DNA from: Acidimicrobiia bacterium
GTDB taxonomy: Bacteria > Acidobacteriota > Vicinamibacteria > Vicinamibacterales > UBA2999
Length of the DNA stretch: 45,256 bases
NCBI GenBank assembly: GCA_016871375.1
Contig: VFYY01000008.1
Location: 1 to 45,256, forward strand
Direction of reading: 5' to 3'
Shown: piece after piece, positions 17,264 to 25,341 of the stretch
How positions within the stretch are numbered: position 1 is the first letter of the stretch
Layout of the letters: the number at the start of each line of letters is the position of its first letter
Made by a program: the position numbers and the translations under genes
The notes under the pieces: generated by a model
Databases searched by the model: none
Seen by the model: the letters and a program-made list of their open reading frames with translations, nothing else
Told to the model about the DNA's origin: nothing

Positions 17264-18676
17264 TTACCTTCCGATGACCTTGCGCAGCTCCGCGACGGGC
17301 ACGGCGCCGCGGCCGTGGATCGGCGCGATGGTGGCCACGTTCAGCTTCAGGCGCTGAATCTCGTCGTACAGCGTCACGGCGTTCGGCGGCGGCATGGGCG
17401 GCGGCGGCGCGTCGGCCGGCCCGGGGCTCCACGCGTCCGCCTCGATCAGGATGCGCGGCCCGGGCAGGTAGGCATGGGTGTATTCGGCCGTGTGCGTGTC
17501 GCCTCCGGTCGCGTAGACCTCGAGCGTCTGCTTGCCGTCGGTGATCGTGTACTTGTCCGACACCGCCTCGAACGTCGGCTGCTTCGGGCTCTTTCCCTGC
17601 AGGTCGGGCATCAGCGTCGCCGGCATCATCACCGTCTTGGTGAAATACGGCACGTTCGACGCGTGGGTCACGATCGTCGAGCCCTCGTTGACATACGTCC
17701 GCAGCCCGCCCGAATGGTCGAAGTGATGGTGCGTCGTGACCAGGTAGCGGATCGGCTTGTTGGGCACCTGTTTCTTGGCCGCGGCGATCACCGCCATCGA
17801 CCGTTCCTCGTTGAGCGGCGCCTCGACGACGGCGAGGTAGTCGGCGAACTCGACGAGCACGCTGTGATGCGAGCCGCCGGTGATGTGCCACGCGCCCGGC
17901 GCAATCGCCGTCACCATCGTCTGCACCGGCGGGATCGTCGCCGACTGCACGTTGTCGGGCACGGGCAGGTCGAGCGCGGCGTTCGGCGTCACGCCGGTCA
18001 CCGTGAGATCCCACAGCGGGAAGCCCCCCTGCTCCACCTGGATCCGCCGCGGGAACATCACGTCCCCGTAGGCCATGTAGTCGGAATAGGTCGCGACGAT
18101 CGGCGTGTCGCCGAGCACCGGATTGGCGATCGTCGTCTCCACGCGGGTGACGTGGTTGGTGGCGTCAATCGTCCCGTCCACCTTGAACTTGCCGAGCGCG
18201 GTGAACGACACCGTGTTGGAGCCCTCGCCTTCGGTCAGCGTGGCGTTGCCCGCCGCCTGCGCCCCCTTGAGGAAGCCATGCGGCGTGAGCCAGATGTGGA
18301 GCTGCCGCTCTTCCGCGGCCGCCAGCTGCGGCGCCGGACCGTTCGGCCCGACGTTCCACGCCTTGTCGCCGTTCACCTGCGTGTTCTGCTGCTGGCCGCC
18401 GAACTGCGGCATCGCGAAGTTCAGCTCCTCGCGCGCGGACCGCTGCTCGTAGTTGATCGCCTTCGTGTAGCTGGTCATGTCGCGCCGCGGCCACGCCTCG
18501 CCGGCGGTCAGCGCCTGACCGAAGAACGCGCTCATGCCGGTGGCGGTGAACTGGATGGAATTCGGGTTCCCCATCATTTCCTGCGCGTCTTCCAGCACGC
18601 CGGCTGCGGTGTTCGCGCGGCCGCAGCCTGCCAGCGCGACCGCCAGTACAGCGGCCAGACACAATCTCTTGTCCAT
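17264..18676 (-). CDS. Metallo-beta-lactamase fold lipoprotein
   Basis: A 470-residue exported lipoprotein: the signal peptide MDKRLCLAAVLAVALAGCG ends in a clean lipobox (LAGC). Residues about 30-255 form a beta-rich domain of the kind seen before such hydrolases in environmental bacteria. The C-terminal half has the metallo-beta-lactamase motif THHHFDHSGG near residue 312, with further probable ligands in THASNV, GGDTHTAEYTHAYL and PIHGRG. The strong ribosome-binding site GAGAGGAGG precedes ATG 18676. It diverges from a cytochrome gene with overlapping -10 boxes. Metal-dependent hydrolase; the substrate is unknown and nothing points specifically to beta-lactams. Confidence 0.87.
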   Translation of the reverse strand: MDKRLCLAAVLAVALAGCGRANTAAGVLEDAQEMMGNPNSIQFTATGMSAFFGQALTAGEAWPRRDMTSYTKAINYEQRSAREELNFAMPQFGGQQQNTQVNGDKAWNVGPNGPAPQLAAAEERQLHIWLTPHGFLKGAQAAGNATLTEGEGSNTVSFTALGKFKVDGTIDATNHVTRVETTIANPVLGDTPIVATYSDYMAYGDVMFPRRIQVEQGGFPLWDLTVTGVTPNAALDLPVPDNVQSATIPPVQTMVTAIAPGAWHITGGSHHSVLVEFADYLAVVEAPLNEERSMAVIAAAKKQVPNKPIRYLVTTHHHFDHSGGLRTYVNEGSTIVTHASNVPYFTKTVMMPATLMPDLQGKSPKQPTFEAVSDKYTITDGKQTLEVYATGGDTHTAEYTHAYLPGPRILIEADAWSPGPADAPPPPMPPPNAVTLYDEIQRLKLNVATIAPIHGRGAVPVAELRKVIGR

Positions 18677-18701
18677 GGACGGACCTCCTCTCGGGCAGGG
18701 C

Positions 18702-18707
18702 TAGTAT
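18702..18707. promoter_or_regulatory. Overlapping divergent -10 boxes
   Basis: The six bases read TAGTAT on the plus strand and ATACTA on the minus, with TATACT at 18707-18702 if shifted by the adjoining base context CATATACTAG. One near-symmetrical AT-rich site could thus serve both the cytochrome gene (ATG 18726) and the lipoprotein gene (ATG 18676). It is the only AT-rich spot in the 49-bp gap. Confidence 0.4.
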
Positions 18708-18725
18708 ATGTGGCGGGGAGGGACG

Positions 18726-19259
18726 ATGAGGGCTGGTGTTCGCGGGGGGCTCTGGCTGCTGGCCACGGGATGCCTGGTGACCGCGGCGTCGCTGTCGATG
18801 GGCGCCGCCGCGCGCGTCTCGCAGGCGCCCGATCCGGACAGCATCGCGGCGGGCATGCGAATCTTCCGGCAGAAGGGCGACTGCCAGGCGTGTCACGGCT
18901 GGGCGGGCGACGGCCGCAAGATGGACAACCAGATGCCGGACGGCGCGAACCTGCGCGAAAGCAAGCTCGATCGCGAGAAGGTCATCGTCGCGATCAAGTG
19001 CGGGATTCCCGGAAAGCCGATGCCGGCCTTCGACCGCCTCGCCTACAGCGACGGCCGCTGCTACGGCATGACGGCTGCCGACCTGCAGAAGCGGCAGATT
19101 TCATTCCCCGATCCGCCGGCCACCCTGCAGCCGCGCGAGATCGAGATGCTCGCCGACTTCCTGTTCGCGAAGGTCATCGGACAGGGGCCGATGGACCGCG
19201 CCAGGTGCATCGAGTTCTGGGGCTCGGACGTCGAGGCCTGCCGCGAGTTTCCGAAGTAG
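18726..19259 (+). CDS. Exported monohaem cytochrome c
   Basis: A 177-residue periplasmic cytochrome c. An N-terminal hydrophobic signal (GLWLLATGCLVTAASLSMGAAA) precedes a mature domain with haem motif CQACHGWAGDG at residue 53 and a probable axial Met in IPGKPMPAF near 98. Further Cys residues (IKCGIPG, GRCYGM, ARCIEF, EACREF) may form disulfides. The start is ATG 18726, directly preceded by GGGGAGGGACG; an ATG six codons upstream lies in the promoter. It converges on the PQQ dehydrogenase operon, whose last stop is only 14 bases away, so it may be an electron acceptor for these dehydrogenases (inference). Confidence 0.88.
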   Translation: MRAGVRGGLWLLATGCLVTAASLSMGAAARVSQAPDPDSIAAGMRIFRQKGDCQACHGWAGDGRKMDNQMPDGANLRESKLDREKVIVAIKCGIPGKPMPAFDRLAYSDGRCYGMTAADLQKRQISFPDPPATLQPREIEMLADFLFAKVIGQGPMDRARCIEFWGSDVEACREFPK

Positions 19260-19273
19260 CTCCGCGCCCGGCG

Positions 19274-21025
19274 TCAGTCGAGCGCGAAGATGAACAGGTA
19301 GCTCGAGTTCTGCAGCTTGTCCCAGTTGATGGGATGCAGGTGACGGCCGCCGGCCTGCACCGCCAGGTACTGTTTCGGCCCGATCGCGTACGTCACCGGC
19401 GCGCCCTTCAACGACGTCCCCACGTTGAAGCGCCACAGCTCCTCGAGCGTCTCGTCGTTATAAGCGACGATCCAGCCGTCCTGCAGCGCCGTGAACACGA
19501 GGCCGCCGGCGGTGGCCACCACGCCCGACCGGACTTCGATGTCGGTAATCGCCTTCGCCACCAGCTTGTGATTGACCGCGTCGAAGGCCGTCACCGAGCC
19601 GTAGTACAGATCGCTGCTGTAGCGGCGGGGCTGGCTCAGCTTCTGATCGATGCCGCCTTCCGGGCCGCGTGACGCGACCGCGGCGCCGTTCTGCGTAAAG
19701 CACCCCTCCGTCCCGACACCGTACGCAATCTTCTTGACGGGGTTGTACGCCACCGGCTGGTGCGCGACGCCGCCGTGCCAGGTCGGGCACGCCCGCTTGT
19801 TGCCGTCACCCCGCAGCGCGCGCGCCTCGGGGTTGTAGATCTGCACGTCGAGCCTCGGATCGTAGTCGAGCGGCCGGCCGGTGACCGGGTGGATGCCTTT
19901 CGTCCAGTTCAGATCGTTCACGTACTTCTCGGCCTTGATGAACTTCCCCGTGGTCCGATCGAGCGAATAGAAGAATCCGTTGCGCCCGAAATGGCTCACG
20001 ACCTTGCGCATCGCACCGTTGATCACCGTGTCGTAGAGCATGTGCACGCCGACCTCGTCGTAGTCCCACGAATCGTTCGGCGTGTACTGGAAGTGCCACG
20101 CGAGCTTGCCGGTCGCCACGTCGAGCGCGACCACCGAGTTCGTGTAGAGGTTGTCGCCGGGCCGGAACTGCGGGTCGTAGATCGGATACGGGTTGCCGGT
20201 GCCGACGATGTAGAGGTTGGTCGCCGGATCGTAGGACCCGGTCTGCCAGATGCCGCCGCCGCCCGTCTTCCAGGCGTTGTGGTTGTCCTTCCACGTCTCG
20301 CTTCCGGGGTCGCCGGGCTTGGGGACCACGTACCACCGCCACAGCTCGGTGCCGGTCTTCACGTCGAGGGCCGCGACCCAGCCGCGCGTACCGCCGTCGC
20401 CGGCGCCGTTCTGGATGATGACCTTGCCGTCGGCGACCAGCGGCGCCGTGAGGAAGCGCTCCTGGTTGCCGAACTCGTTCTTGACCGTGACCTTCTTGTC
20501 CCAGACGATCTCGCCGTTGTCGCGGTTGATGGCGATGACGCGGCCGTCCGGGAGGTTGGCGATCACGCGGTCTTCCCAGAGCGCGATGCCGCGCGTGCGG
20601 GAGGTGTTCCCCTCGTGCGGCACGCCGGGGTCCGCGATCCACACGAACTCGCCCCTGTTCGGATTCCTCGCGTCGATCTTGTAGACCGTGCCCCACCCGT
20701 CGCTCGTGTACATGAAGCCGTTGTCGACGAGGGGATTGACCTCGTTCTCCGGGCCGTTCTGCCCGGTGTCCTGCATGCCGCCGAGCGCCAGCGCCCAGAC
20801 CATCCGCAGGTTCCTCACGTTCTCGCGGTTGATCTGCGTCAGCTTCGAGTAGCGCTGGGCGCCGTAGTCGCCGTTCATCAGGAGCCAGTTCTGCGGCTCG
20901 TTGGCGGCGTTGATCAGTCGATCCCGGTTCACCGTCAGCGAGTACTGGCCGGTCAGCGTCACGCCGGACGCGACGACGGCAAGCACGCACGCGAACGGAA
21001 GCAGCGGCCGCGACCGGCGATCCAT
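19274..21025 (-). CDS. PQQ-dependent alcohol dehydrogenase-type quinoprotein (1)
   Basis: A 583-residue periplasmic quinoprotein with an eight-bladed propeller. The signal peptide is PLLPFACVLAVVASGVTLTG. Family features include RDRLINAANEPQNWLLMNGDY, repeated blade motifs ending in W (GTELWRWYV, GKLAWHFQYTPNDSWDYDE), NGFFYSLDRTTGKFI and a final TSLKGAPVTYAIGPKQYLAV. WDYD carries the catalytic-base Asp with a second Asp two residues on, a pattern associated with lanthanide-type enzymes. The vicinal Cys-Cys seen in the next gene is absent here. I use ATG 21025 because GGGAGG lies six bases upstream. It is the last gene of a minus-strand operon, 32 bases after its paralogue. Substrate unknown. 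Confidence 0.9.
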   Translation of the reverse strand: MDRRSRPLLPFACVLAVVASGVTLTGQYSLTVNRDRLINAANEPQNWLLMNGDYGAQRYSKLTQINRENVRNLRMVWALALGGMQDTGQNGPENEVNPLVDNGFMYTSDGWGTVYKIDARNPNRGEFVWIADPGVPHEGNTSRTRGIALWEDRVIANLPDGRVIAINRDNGEIVWDKKVTVKNEFGNQERFLTAPLVADGKVIIQNGAGDGGTRGWVAALDVKTGTELWRWYVVPKPGDPGSETWKDNHNAWKTGGGGIWQTGSYDPATNLYIVGTGNPYPIYDPQFRPGDNLYTNSVVALDVATGKLAWHFQYTPNDSWDYDEVGVHMLYDTVINGAMRKVVSHFGRNGFFYSLDRTTGKFIKAEKYVNDLNWTKGIHPVTGRPLDYDPRLDVQIYNPEARALRGDGNKRACPTWHGGVAHQPVAYNPVKKIAYGVGTEGCFTQNGAAVASRGPEGGIDQKLSQPRRYSSDLYYGSVTAFDAVNHKLVAKAITDIEVRSGVVATAGGLVFTALQDGWIVAYNDETLEELWRFNVGTSLKGAPVTYAIGPKQYLAVQAGGRHLHPINWDKLQNSSYLFIFALD

Positions 21026-21057
21026 CGTTCCTCCCTTCATACCGTGCATCACAGGTG

Positions 21058-22686
21058 TCATTGCGGCAGTGCCCAGGCGGTGAGGGTCGTGCCGGCCGGC
21101 ACGAGCAGGTGCTGGCGGCCGTCGAGCATGTAGGTCACGGGCGAGGTGCCGTGCAGCGTCGCGCCCATCTGGTAGCGCCAGACCAGCTTGCCCGTGCGCG
21201 AGTCGAGCGCGATGAGGCTGCCCTCCGCGTCGCCGCTGAACAGCAGCCCCGAGGCCGTCGTCAGGATGCCCGAGGTGGACGGCGTGATCAGGCGGAACTC
21301 CCACTTGCGGTCGCCGGTCATCGGGTCGATCGCGCGCAGCGCGCCGTAGACGGGCAGCGTGGTCACGCGCTGGCCCGCGCCACCGGTGAAGCGCTCACCC
21401 GCCTTGTACTCCGGCTTGAAGGAGAAGTACGTCATGCACGACTCGCGCGCGTTGACGAAGAACAGCCGCGTCGCCGGGTCGTAGGACGGCGGCCAGAAGT
21501 TGGTGCCGCCGGTGAGGTCGGGACACGTCACGGTGCCCTTCTCGTCCGGCGTGTGGCCGGGCAGCTCCACGGGACGGCCGTTCGCGCCGATCTCCTTCGC
21601 CCACGTCGTCGTCACGAACGGCTTCGCGAGGATCACCCGCCCGTTGGTCCGGTCGAGGACGTAGAAGAAGCCGTTGCGGTTGGCGAAGAGCACGGTCTTG
21701 CGCAGCTGGCCGCCAATCGTCAGGTCCGCGAGGATCGGCACCTCGGTGGCATCCCAGTCGTGCACGTCGTGCGGCGTGAACTGGTAGTGCCACCGGAGCC
21801 TGCCGGTGTCGGCGTCGAGCGCGACGATCGACGCGCTGTACAGGTTGTCGCCCTTGCGCTCGGCACCGTAGTAGTCCGGGCCCGGGTTGCCGATGCCGTA
21901 CATCACGATGTTCTGCTCGGGGTCGTAGGCCCCGGTGACCCACACGCTGGCGCCGCCGATCTTCCACGAGTCGCCGGACCACGTGTCGTGCCCCGGCTCG
22001 CCCGGACCGGGAATCGTGTAGAAGCGCCAGGCGCGCTTGCCGGTCTGCGCGTCGTAGGCGTCGATGAAGCCGCGGATGCCGAACTCGCCGCCGGCCACGC
22101 CGACGATGACCTTGTCCTTGATGACGAGCGGCGCGATGGTGGACGCGTACCCGTTCTTGTATTCCTCCATCGTGGCGTCCCACGCCACGGCGCCCGTCTT
22201 CATGTCGAGCGCGAGCAGGTGCGCGTCGAGGGTGGTCATGTACAGCTTGTCGCCGAGCACCGCGAAGCCGCGGTTGACGAGCCCGCAGCACGCGGTCAGG
22301 TTCTGCGGCAGCTCGCGGCGGTAGCGCCAGATCTGCCGACCGGTCCGCGCGTCGATCGCCCACGCGACGTTCTGCGGCCCCGTGACGTAGAGCACGTTGT
22401 CGCGCACGAGCGTCGTGGTCTCGAAGTTGCCCAGCGTGCCGGTCTGGAACGTCCACTGCGGCTGCAGGCGGGTGACGTTGGCCGGCGTGATCTGCGTCAG
22501 CGGGCTGTGCCGCTGGTTCGTGAAGTCGCCGCCGAAGGTCAGCCAGCGCGAGCCGTCCGCCGGCAGGCCGTCGAGCACTTCCTGCCACGTGACGAGCGGC
22601 GGCGGCAGTTGCTCCTGCGCGGCGGCAACGGTCGCCGCCACCAACGCCGCGGCCAGGGCCAGGACACGCATCGTGTTCGTGCGCAT
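21058..22686 (-). CDS. PQQ-dependent alcohol dehydrogenase-type quinoprotein (2)
   Basis: A 542-residue periplasmic quinoprotein. The signal peptide (MRVLALAAALVAATVAAAQ) ends near residue 24. It has the vicinal Cys pair TACCGLVNRG typical of methanol and ethanol dehydrogenases, blade motifs such as GRQIWRYRRELPQ and GKLVWRYQMGATLHGTSPVTY, the segment FTPHDVHDWDATEVPIL with a D-x-D at the catalytic position, and NRNGFFYVLDRTNGRVI. The start ATG 22686 follows TAGGAG, where the Shine-Dalgarno overlaps the upstream stop codon; a second ATG five codons later is possible. It is only moderately similar to the downstream paralogue, so the two probably oxidise different alcohols or aldehydes. Confidence 0.9.
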   Translation of the reverse strand: MRTNTMRVLALAAALVAATVAAAQEQLPPPLVTWQEVLDGLPADGSRWLTFGGDFTNQRHSPLTQITPANVTRLQPQWTFQTGTLGNFETTTLVRDNVLYVTGPQNVAWAIDARTGRQIWRYRRELPQNLTACCGLVNRGFAVLGDKLYMTTLDAHLLALDMKTGAVAWDATMEEYKNGYASTIAPLVIKDKVIVGVAGGEFGIRGFIDAYDAQTGKRAWRFYTIPGPGEPGHDTWSGDSWKIGGASVWVTGAYDPEQNIVMYGIGNPGPDYYGAERKGDNLYSASIVALDADTGRLRWHYQFTPHDVHDWDATEVPILADLTIGGQLRKTVLFANRNGFFYVLDRTNGRVILAKPFVTTTWAKEIGANGRPVELPGHTPDEKGTVTCPDLTGGTNFWPPSYDPATRLFFVNARESCMTYFSFKPEYKAGERFTGGAGQRVTTLPVYGALRAIDPMTGDRKWEFRLITPSTSGILTTASGLLFSGDAEGSLIALDSRTGKLVWRYQMGATLHGTSPVTYMLDGRQHLLVPAGTTLTAWALPQ

Positions 22687-22694
22687 GAGAGCTC

Positions 22695-23492
22695 CTATTG
22701 AGCGACGGCCGGGTCGAACCCGCGCAACGTCGACAGATACCGGAGAAGATCGTCGAGGTCGCGATCGCTGATGCGCTCGGGCCCGAACGCGGGCATCGCC
22801 GACCGGATGTTGTCCTGCACCGACTTCATCTTGTCCTTCTCGAAGCCCTGGATCCGCTCGCGCGTGTCCATGATCTGCACCGAGAACGTGTCCTCGTTCT
22901 TCTTCACGCCCTGAATCGCCGGGCCCGACGGCGGCTGGATCGTCACCGGCGCGTAGCCGGCGCGATGGTCGCCTTCGGCGCTGCGGCGGATGCGCGTCGT
23001 GAGCGCCTCGCGCGTGCGCGAGACGCCGACGCGCGACAGATCGGGGCCGAGGCGGCCGCCCGATCCGTTCACGCGGTGGCAACCGACGCAGTTGGCGCGG
23101 AAGACCTTCTCGCCATTGGCGGCATCGCCGCGGGGCGGATCGGTGGGCGCGGGCGCCGCCAGCGTGCGCAGGTAGGCGAGGACCTGCCAGATCTCGTAAT
23201 CCTGCGTGCGCGGCGGCGGGAACGACGGCATCTCGGTGTTCGGGACGCCGTTGCGGATCGTGTTGAACAGGCCTTCATCCGTCCGGCCCGACGCCCACAC
23301 CTGCGTGATATCGGGGGCGCGGACGCCCTTCGCGTCGGTGCCGTGGCAGTCGGCGCACCGGATGTTGAAGCCGGCCATGCCGGCGCGAATCCGCTCGGCG
23401 TTCCCCTGGAACGGGTTCGTCGTCGCCGGCGCCTGCGCGGCGACCGGCACGCTCAGCGCGGCGGCTATCAACGCGGCGTACGTCCACTTCAT
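22695..23492 (-). CDS. Dihaem cytochrome c, partner of the PQQ dehydrogenases
   Basis: A 265-residue exported cytochrome with two haem-binding motifs: CADCHGTDAKG near residue 46 and CVGCHRVNGSGGRLGPDLS near 134. The signal peptide is MKWTYAALIAAALSVPVAAQ. Likely axial Met residues are in NTEMPSFPPP and RSAMPAFGPERIS. The gene lies directly before a PQQ dehydrogenase, with only 8 bases between, and its ATG overlaps the upstream stop (ATGA). This order strongly suggests that it takes electrons from the downstream quinoprotein in the periplasm. Confidence 0.9.
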   Translation of the reverse strand: MKWTYAALIAAALSVPVAAQAPATTNPFQGNAERIRAGMAGFNIRCADCHGTDAKGVRAPDITQVWASGRTDEGLFNTIRNGVPNTEMPSFPPPRTQDYEIWQVLAYLRTLAAPAPTDPPRGDAANGEKVFRANCVGCHRVNGSGGRLGPDLSRVGVSRTREALTTRIRRSAEGDHRAGYAPVTIQPPSGPAIQGVKKNEDTFSVQIMDTRERIQGFEKDKMKSVQDNIRSAMPAFGPERISDRDLDDLLRYLSTLRGFDPAVAQ

Positions 23493-24385
23493 GACGGTCC
23501 TCGTTTCCCCATCAGCGCCTTCAGCGTGCGCTGGTATTCCGGATAGGCGGAGTCCTTGCCCCCGCGCGTGGACTCGAACGGCAGCCCGTTCGCCCGGGCG
23601 AACTCGTGCAGCCCTGTGTTGGCGCCCGGCAGGTGATGCGGCACCATGCCCTTCGCCAGCGGGACCTCGTTCGCGATCGTCCCGCTCGGCGACGCCGGCA
23701 GCTGGAGCGCCGGATCGATCTGCCACGTCACGGTCGTGATGAACGGCTCCTCGAGGTAGACCGGGTCGTGCACGATGCGCGCGAGCGTCAGGAAGGCGCC
23801 GTGGCGCATGAACTGCTCGGTGACGACGGCCGCGTCGCTCGAGGGGACGCCGTTGCGGCGGATGAAGCCGGCCTTGAGGTGCGTCGTCGTGACCGCCAGC
23901 ATGTGGCCGCGCCACACGCCGGTCGAGAATCCCTGCCACGTGTGCGCGGCGTGCCGCGGCGGATGCGGCCGGCCGTCCATCCAGATCTCGCGGCTCGTGG
24001 CGCCCGCGAGCCCCGACCGGTAGAGCCGCAGCGCAATCAGCCGCTGCGACGCGTCGTCAACGAGGCTGGAGATGCGGATGCCTCCGGGAGAGAACGCCCA
24101 GTAGGCGCCGGGCTGGAGGATGGTCTGCCGCTCGGGCGCGCTCTCGAGGCGCGCATCCCAGCTGTCGGCCTTCAGGCGCGCGGCGTCGTTGATGGGCAGG
24201 CCGGTATAGTCGCCTATCCAGGGACCTCCGGCGCAGCACAGGCCCGGCGCGGCGCCCGCCTCGTCCAGGCGATGCCCGAGGTCCTCGTTCAGGATTGGAC
24301 GCCAGGCACCCGACAGATCGACCTGCGCGGCGGCGGGCGTCGCCGCGATGGCGCAGAGCACGGCGGCCGCGGGGACGAACCGCAT
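23489..24385 (-). CDS. Secreted protein of an unnamed family, paralogue 1
   Basis: A 298-residue protein with signal peptide MRFVPAAAVLCAIAATPAAAQ. It shares a clear series of motifs with the neighbouring upstream gene: DLSGAWRPILNEDLGHR, GDYTGLPINDAARLKAD, REIWMDGRPHPPRHAAHTWQ, THLKAGFIRRNGVPSSD and DPVYLEEPF. The pair looks like a tandem duplication. A Cys-Cys (GLCCAGG) near residue 50 is not present in the paralogue. The start TGATG overlaps the upstream stop by one base. I know this type only as uncharacterised proteins found near PQQ dehydrogenases in Acidobacteriota-like genomes; a periplasmic beta-rich binding or enzyme role is possible. Confidence 0.8.
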   Translation of the reverse strand: MRFVPAAAVLCAIAATPAAAQVDLSGAWRPILNEDLGHRLDEAGAAPGLCCAGGPWIGDYTGLPINDAARLKADSWDARLESAPERQTILQPGAYWAFSPGGIRISSLVDDASQRLIALRLYRSGLAGATSREIWMDGRPHPPRHAAHTWQGFSTGVWRGHMLAVTTTHLKAGFIRRNGVPSSDAAVVTEQFMRHGAFLTLARIVHDPVYLEEPFITTVTWQIDPALQLPASPSGTIANEVPLAKGMVPHHLPGANTGLHEFARANGLPFESTRGGKDSAYPEYQRTLKALMGKRGPS

Positions 24386-25293
24386 CAATTCGTGCTGCGC
24401 CCCCGCGCCATGAGCTCCTTCAGGCGCTTCTGGTATTCCGGGTACGCGGTCTCCCTGCCGCCGCGTGTCGCCTCGTACGGAAGCCGATAGGCCTCGGCGA
24501 ATTCCTTCAGGTGCGGGTTGGTCCCGGGCAGGAAGTGCGGGACGAAGTTGTAGTGCTGCCCGCGAATCTCCTCGACGATCGTGCTCGGCGGCGGCGCCGG
24601 AAGCCGCTGCAGCGGATCCTTCCACCACGTGGAGCTCGTGACGAACGGCTCGTCGAGGTAGATCGGATCCTCGACGATCCTGAAGATGGTCATGTACGAC
24701 CCGCGTCGCACCCAATACTCGGTGAGCGTCGCCTTGTCGCTGGTCGGCACGCCGTTGCGGCGGATGAACCCGGCCTTCAGATGGGTGGTCGTGACGACCA
24801 GCGTGTTGCCCTGCCACACGCCGGTGGCGAACCCCTGCCACGTGTGCGCGGCGTGCGCGGGCGGATGGGGCCGGCCGTCCATCCAGATCGTGCGCGCGGT
24901 GGTCCCGCCCTGGGCGGCGCGGTCGATTTCGAGCGCGACGACGCCCTCGGTGGTGTTGTCGGTGATCGTGGCGATTCGCGTGGCAGCGCCGGCAAACACC
25001 CAGAACGCCCCGGGCTGGAAGATCGTCTGGTGTTCGGCAGCAACCCACAGGCGCGGATCCCAGGCCTCCGCCTTCATGCGGGCGGCGGCGTTGATCGGCA
25101 GGCCGGTGTAGTCGCCGATGCGCGGGCCGCCCGCGCCGGGTCCGGCGCCGGGGCCGCCCGCCGACTGCTGATCGATGCGGTGCCCCACGTCTTCCTGCAG
25201 CAGCGATCGCCACTGACCCGAGAAATCGACCTGCGCGAACGCCGGAACGCTCGCCAGGAGCAACGCCGCCAGGACCGCCAGGGCCACCCTCAT
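24385..25293 (-). CDS. Secreted protein of an unnamed family, paralogue 2
   Basis: A 302-residue protein, first gene of the five-gene minus-strand operon. The signal peptide is MRVALAVLAALLLASVPAFAQ. Shared motifs with the next gene are DFSGQWRSLLQEDVGHR, GDYTGLPINAAARMKAE, RTIWMDGRPHPPAHAAHTWQ, THLKAGFIRRNGVPTSD and DPIYLDEPFV. The insert GGPGAGPGAGG replaces the Cys-bearing segment of the paralogue. The start ATG 25293 is preceded by GAGGAGG. A more distant relative lies at 40122-40976. The family function is unknown; the operon context suggests help with substrate capture or maturation for the quinoproteins. Confidence 0.8.
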   Translation of the reverse strand: MRVALAVLAALLLASVPAFAQVDFSGQWRSLLQEDVGHRIDQQSAGGPGAGPGAGGPRIGDYTGLPINAAARMKAEAWDPRLWVAAEHQTIFQPGAFWVFAGAATRIATITDNTTEGVVALEIDRAAQGGTTARTIWMDGRPHPPAHAAHTWQGFATGVWQGNTLVVTTTHLKAGFIRRNGVPTSDKATLTEYWVRRGSYMTIFRIVEDPIYLDEPFVTSSTWWKDPLQRLPAPPPSTIVEEIRGQHYNFVPHFLPGTNPHLKEFAEAYRLPYEATRGGRETAYPEYQKRLKELMARGRSTN

Positions 25294-25317
25294 TGCCGGC
25301 ACCTCCTCGGGCGCGCT

Positions 25318-25323
25318 TATCTT
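25318..25323 (+). promoter_or_regulatory. -10 candidate for the amino-acid permease gene
   Basis: TATCTT, 18 bases before ATG 25342, is the only AT-rich spot in the 48-bp divergent gap. Its position argues against the ATG at 25324 as start, because that codon would lie upstream of the transcription start. Confidence 0.35.
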
Positions 25324-25341
25324 ATGCGGGCAGACGGCTCG

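Noticed and set aside
17264-18676. Antibiotic-resistance beta-lactamase
   Set aside because: The metal-binding motif is shared by a very large hydrolase superfamily. The lipoprotein anchor and long N-terminal domain do not match known beta-lactamases.
25324-25341. Earlier ATG for the amino-acid permease
   Set aside because: It lies directly after the likely -10 box, so it would not be transcribed, and it adds only six non-conserved residues.
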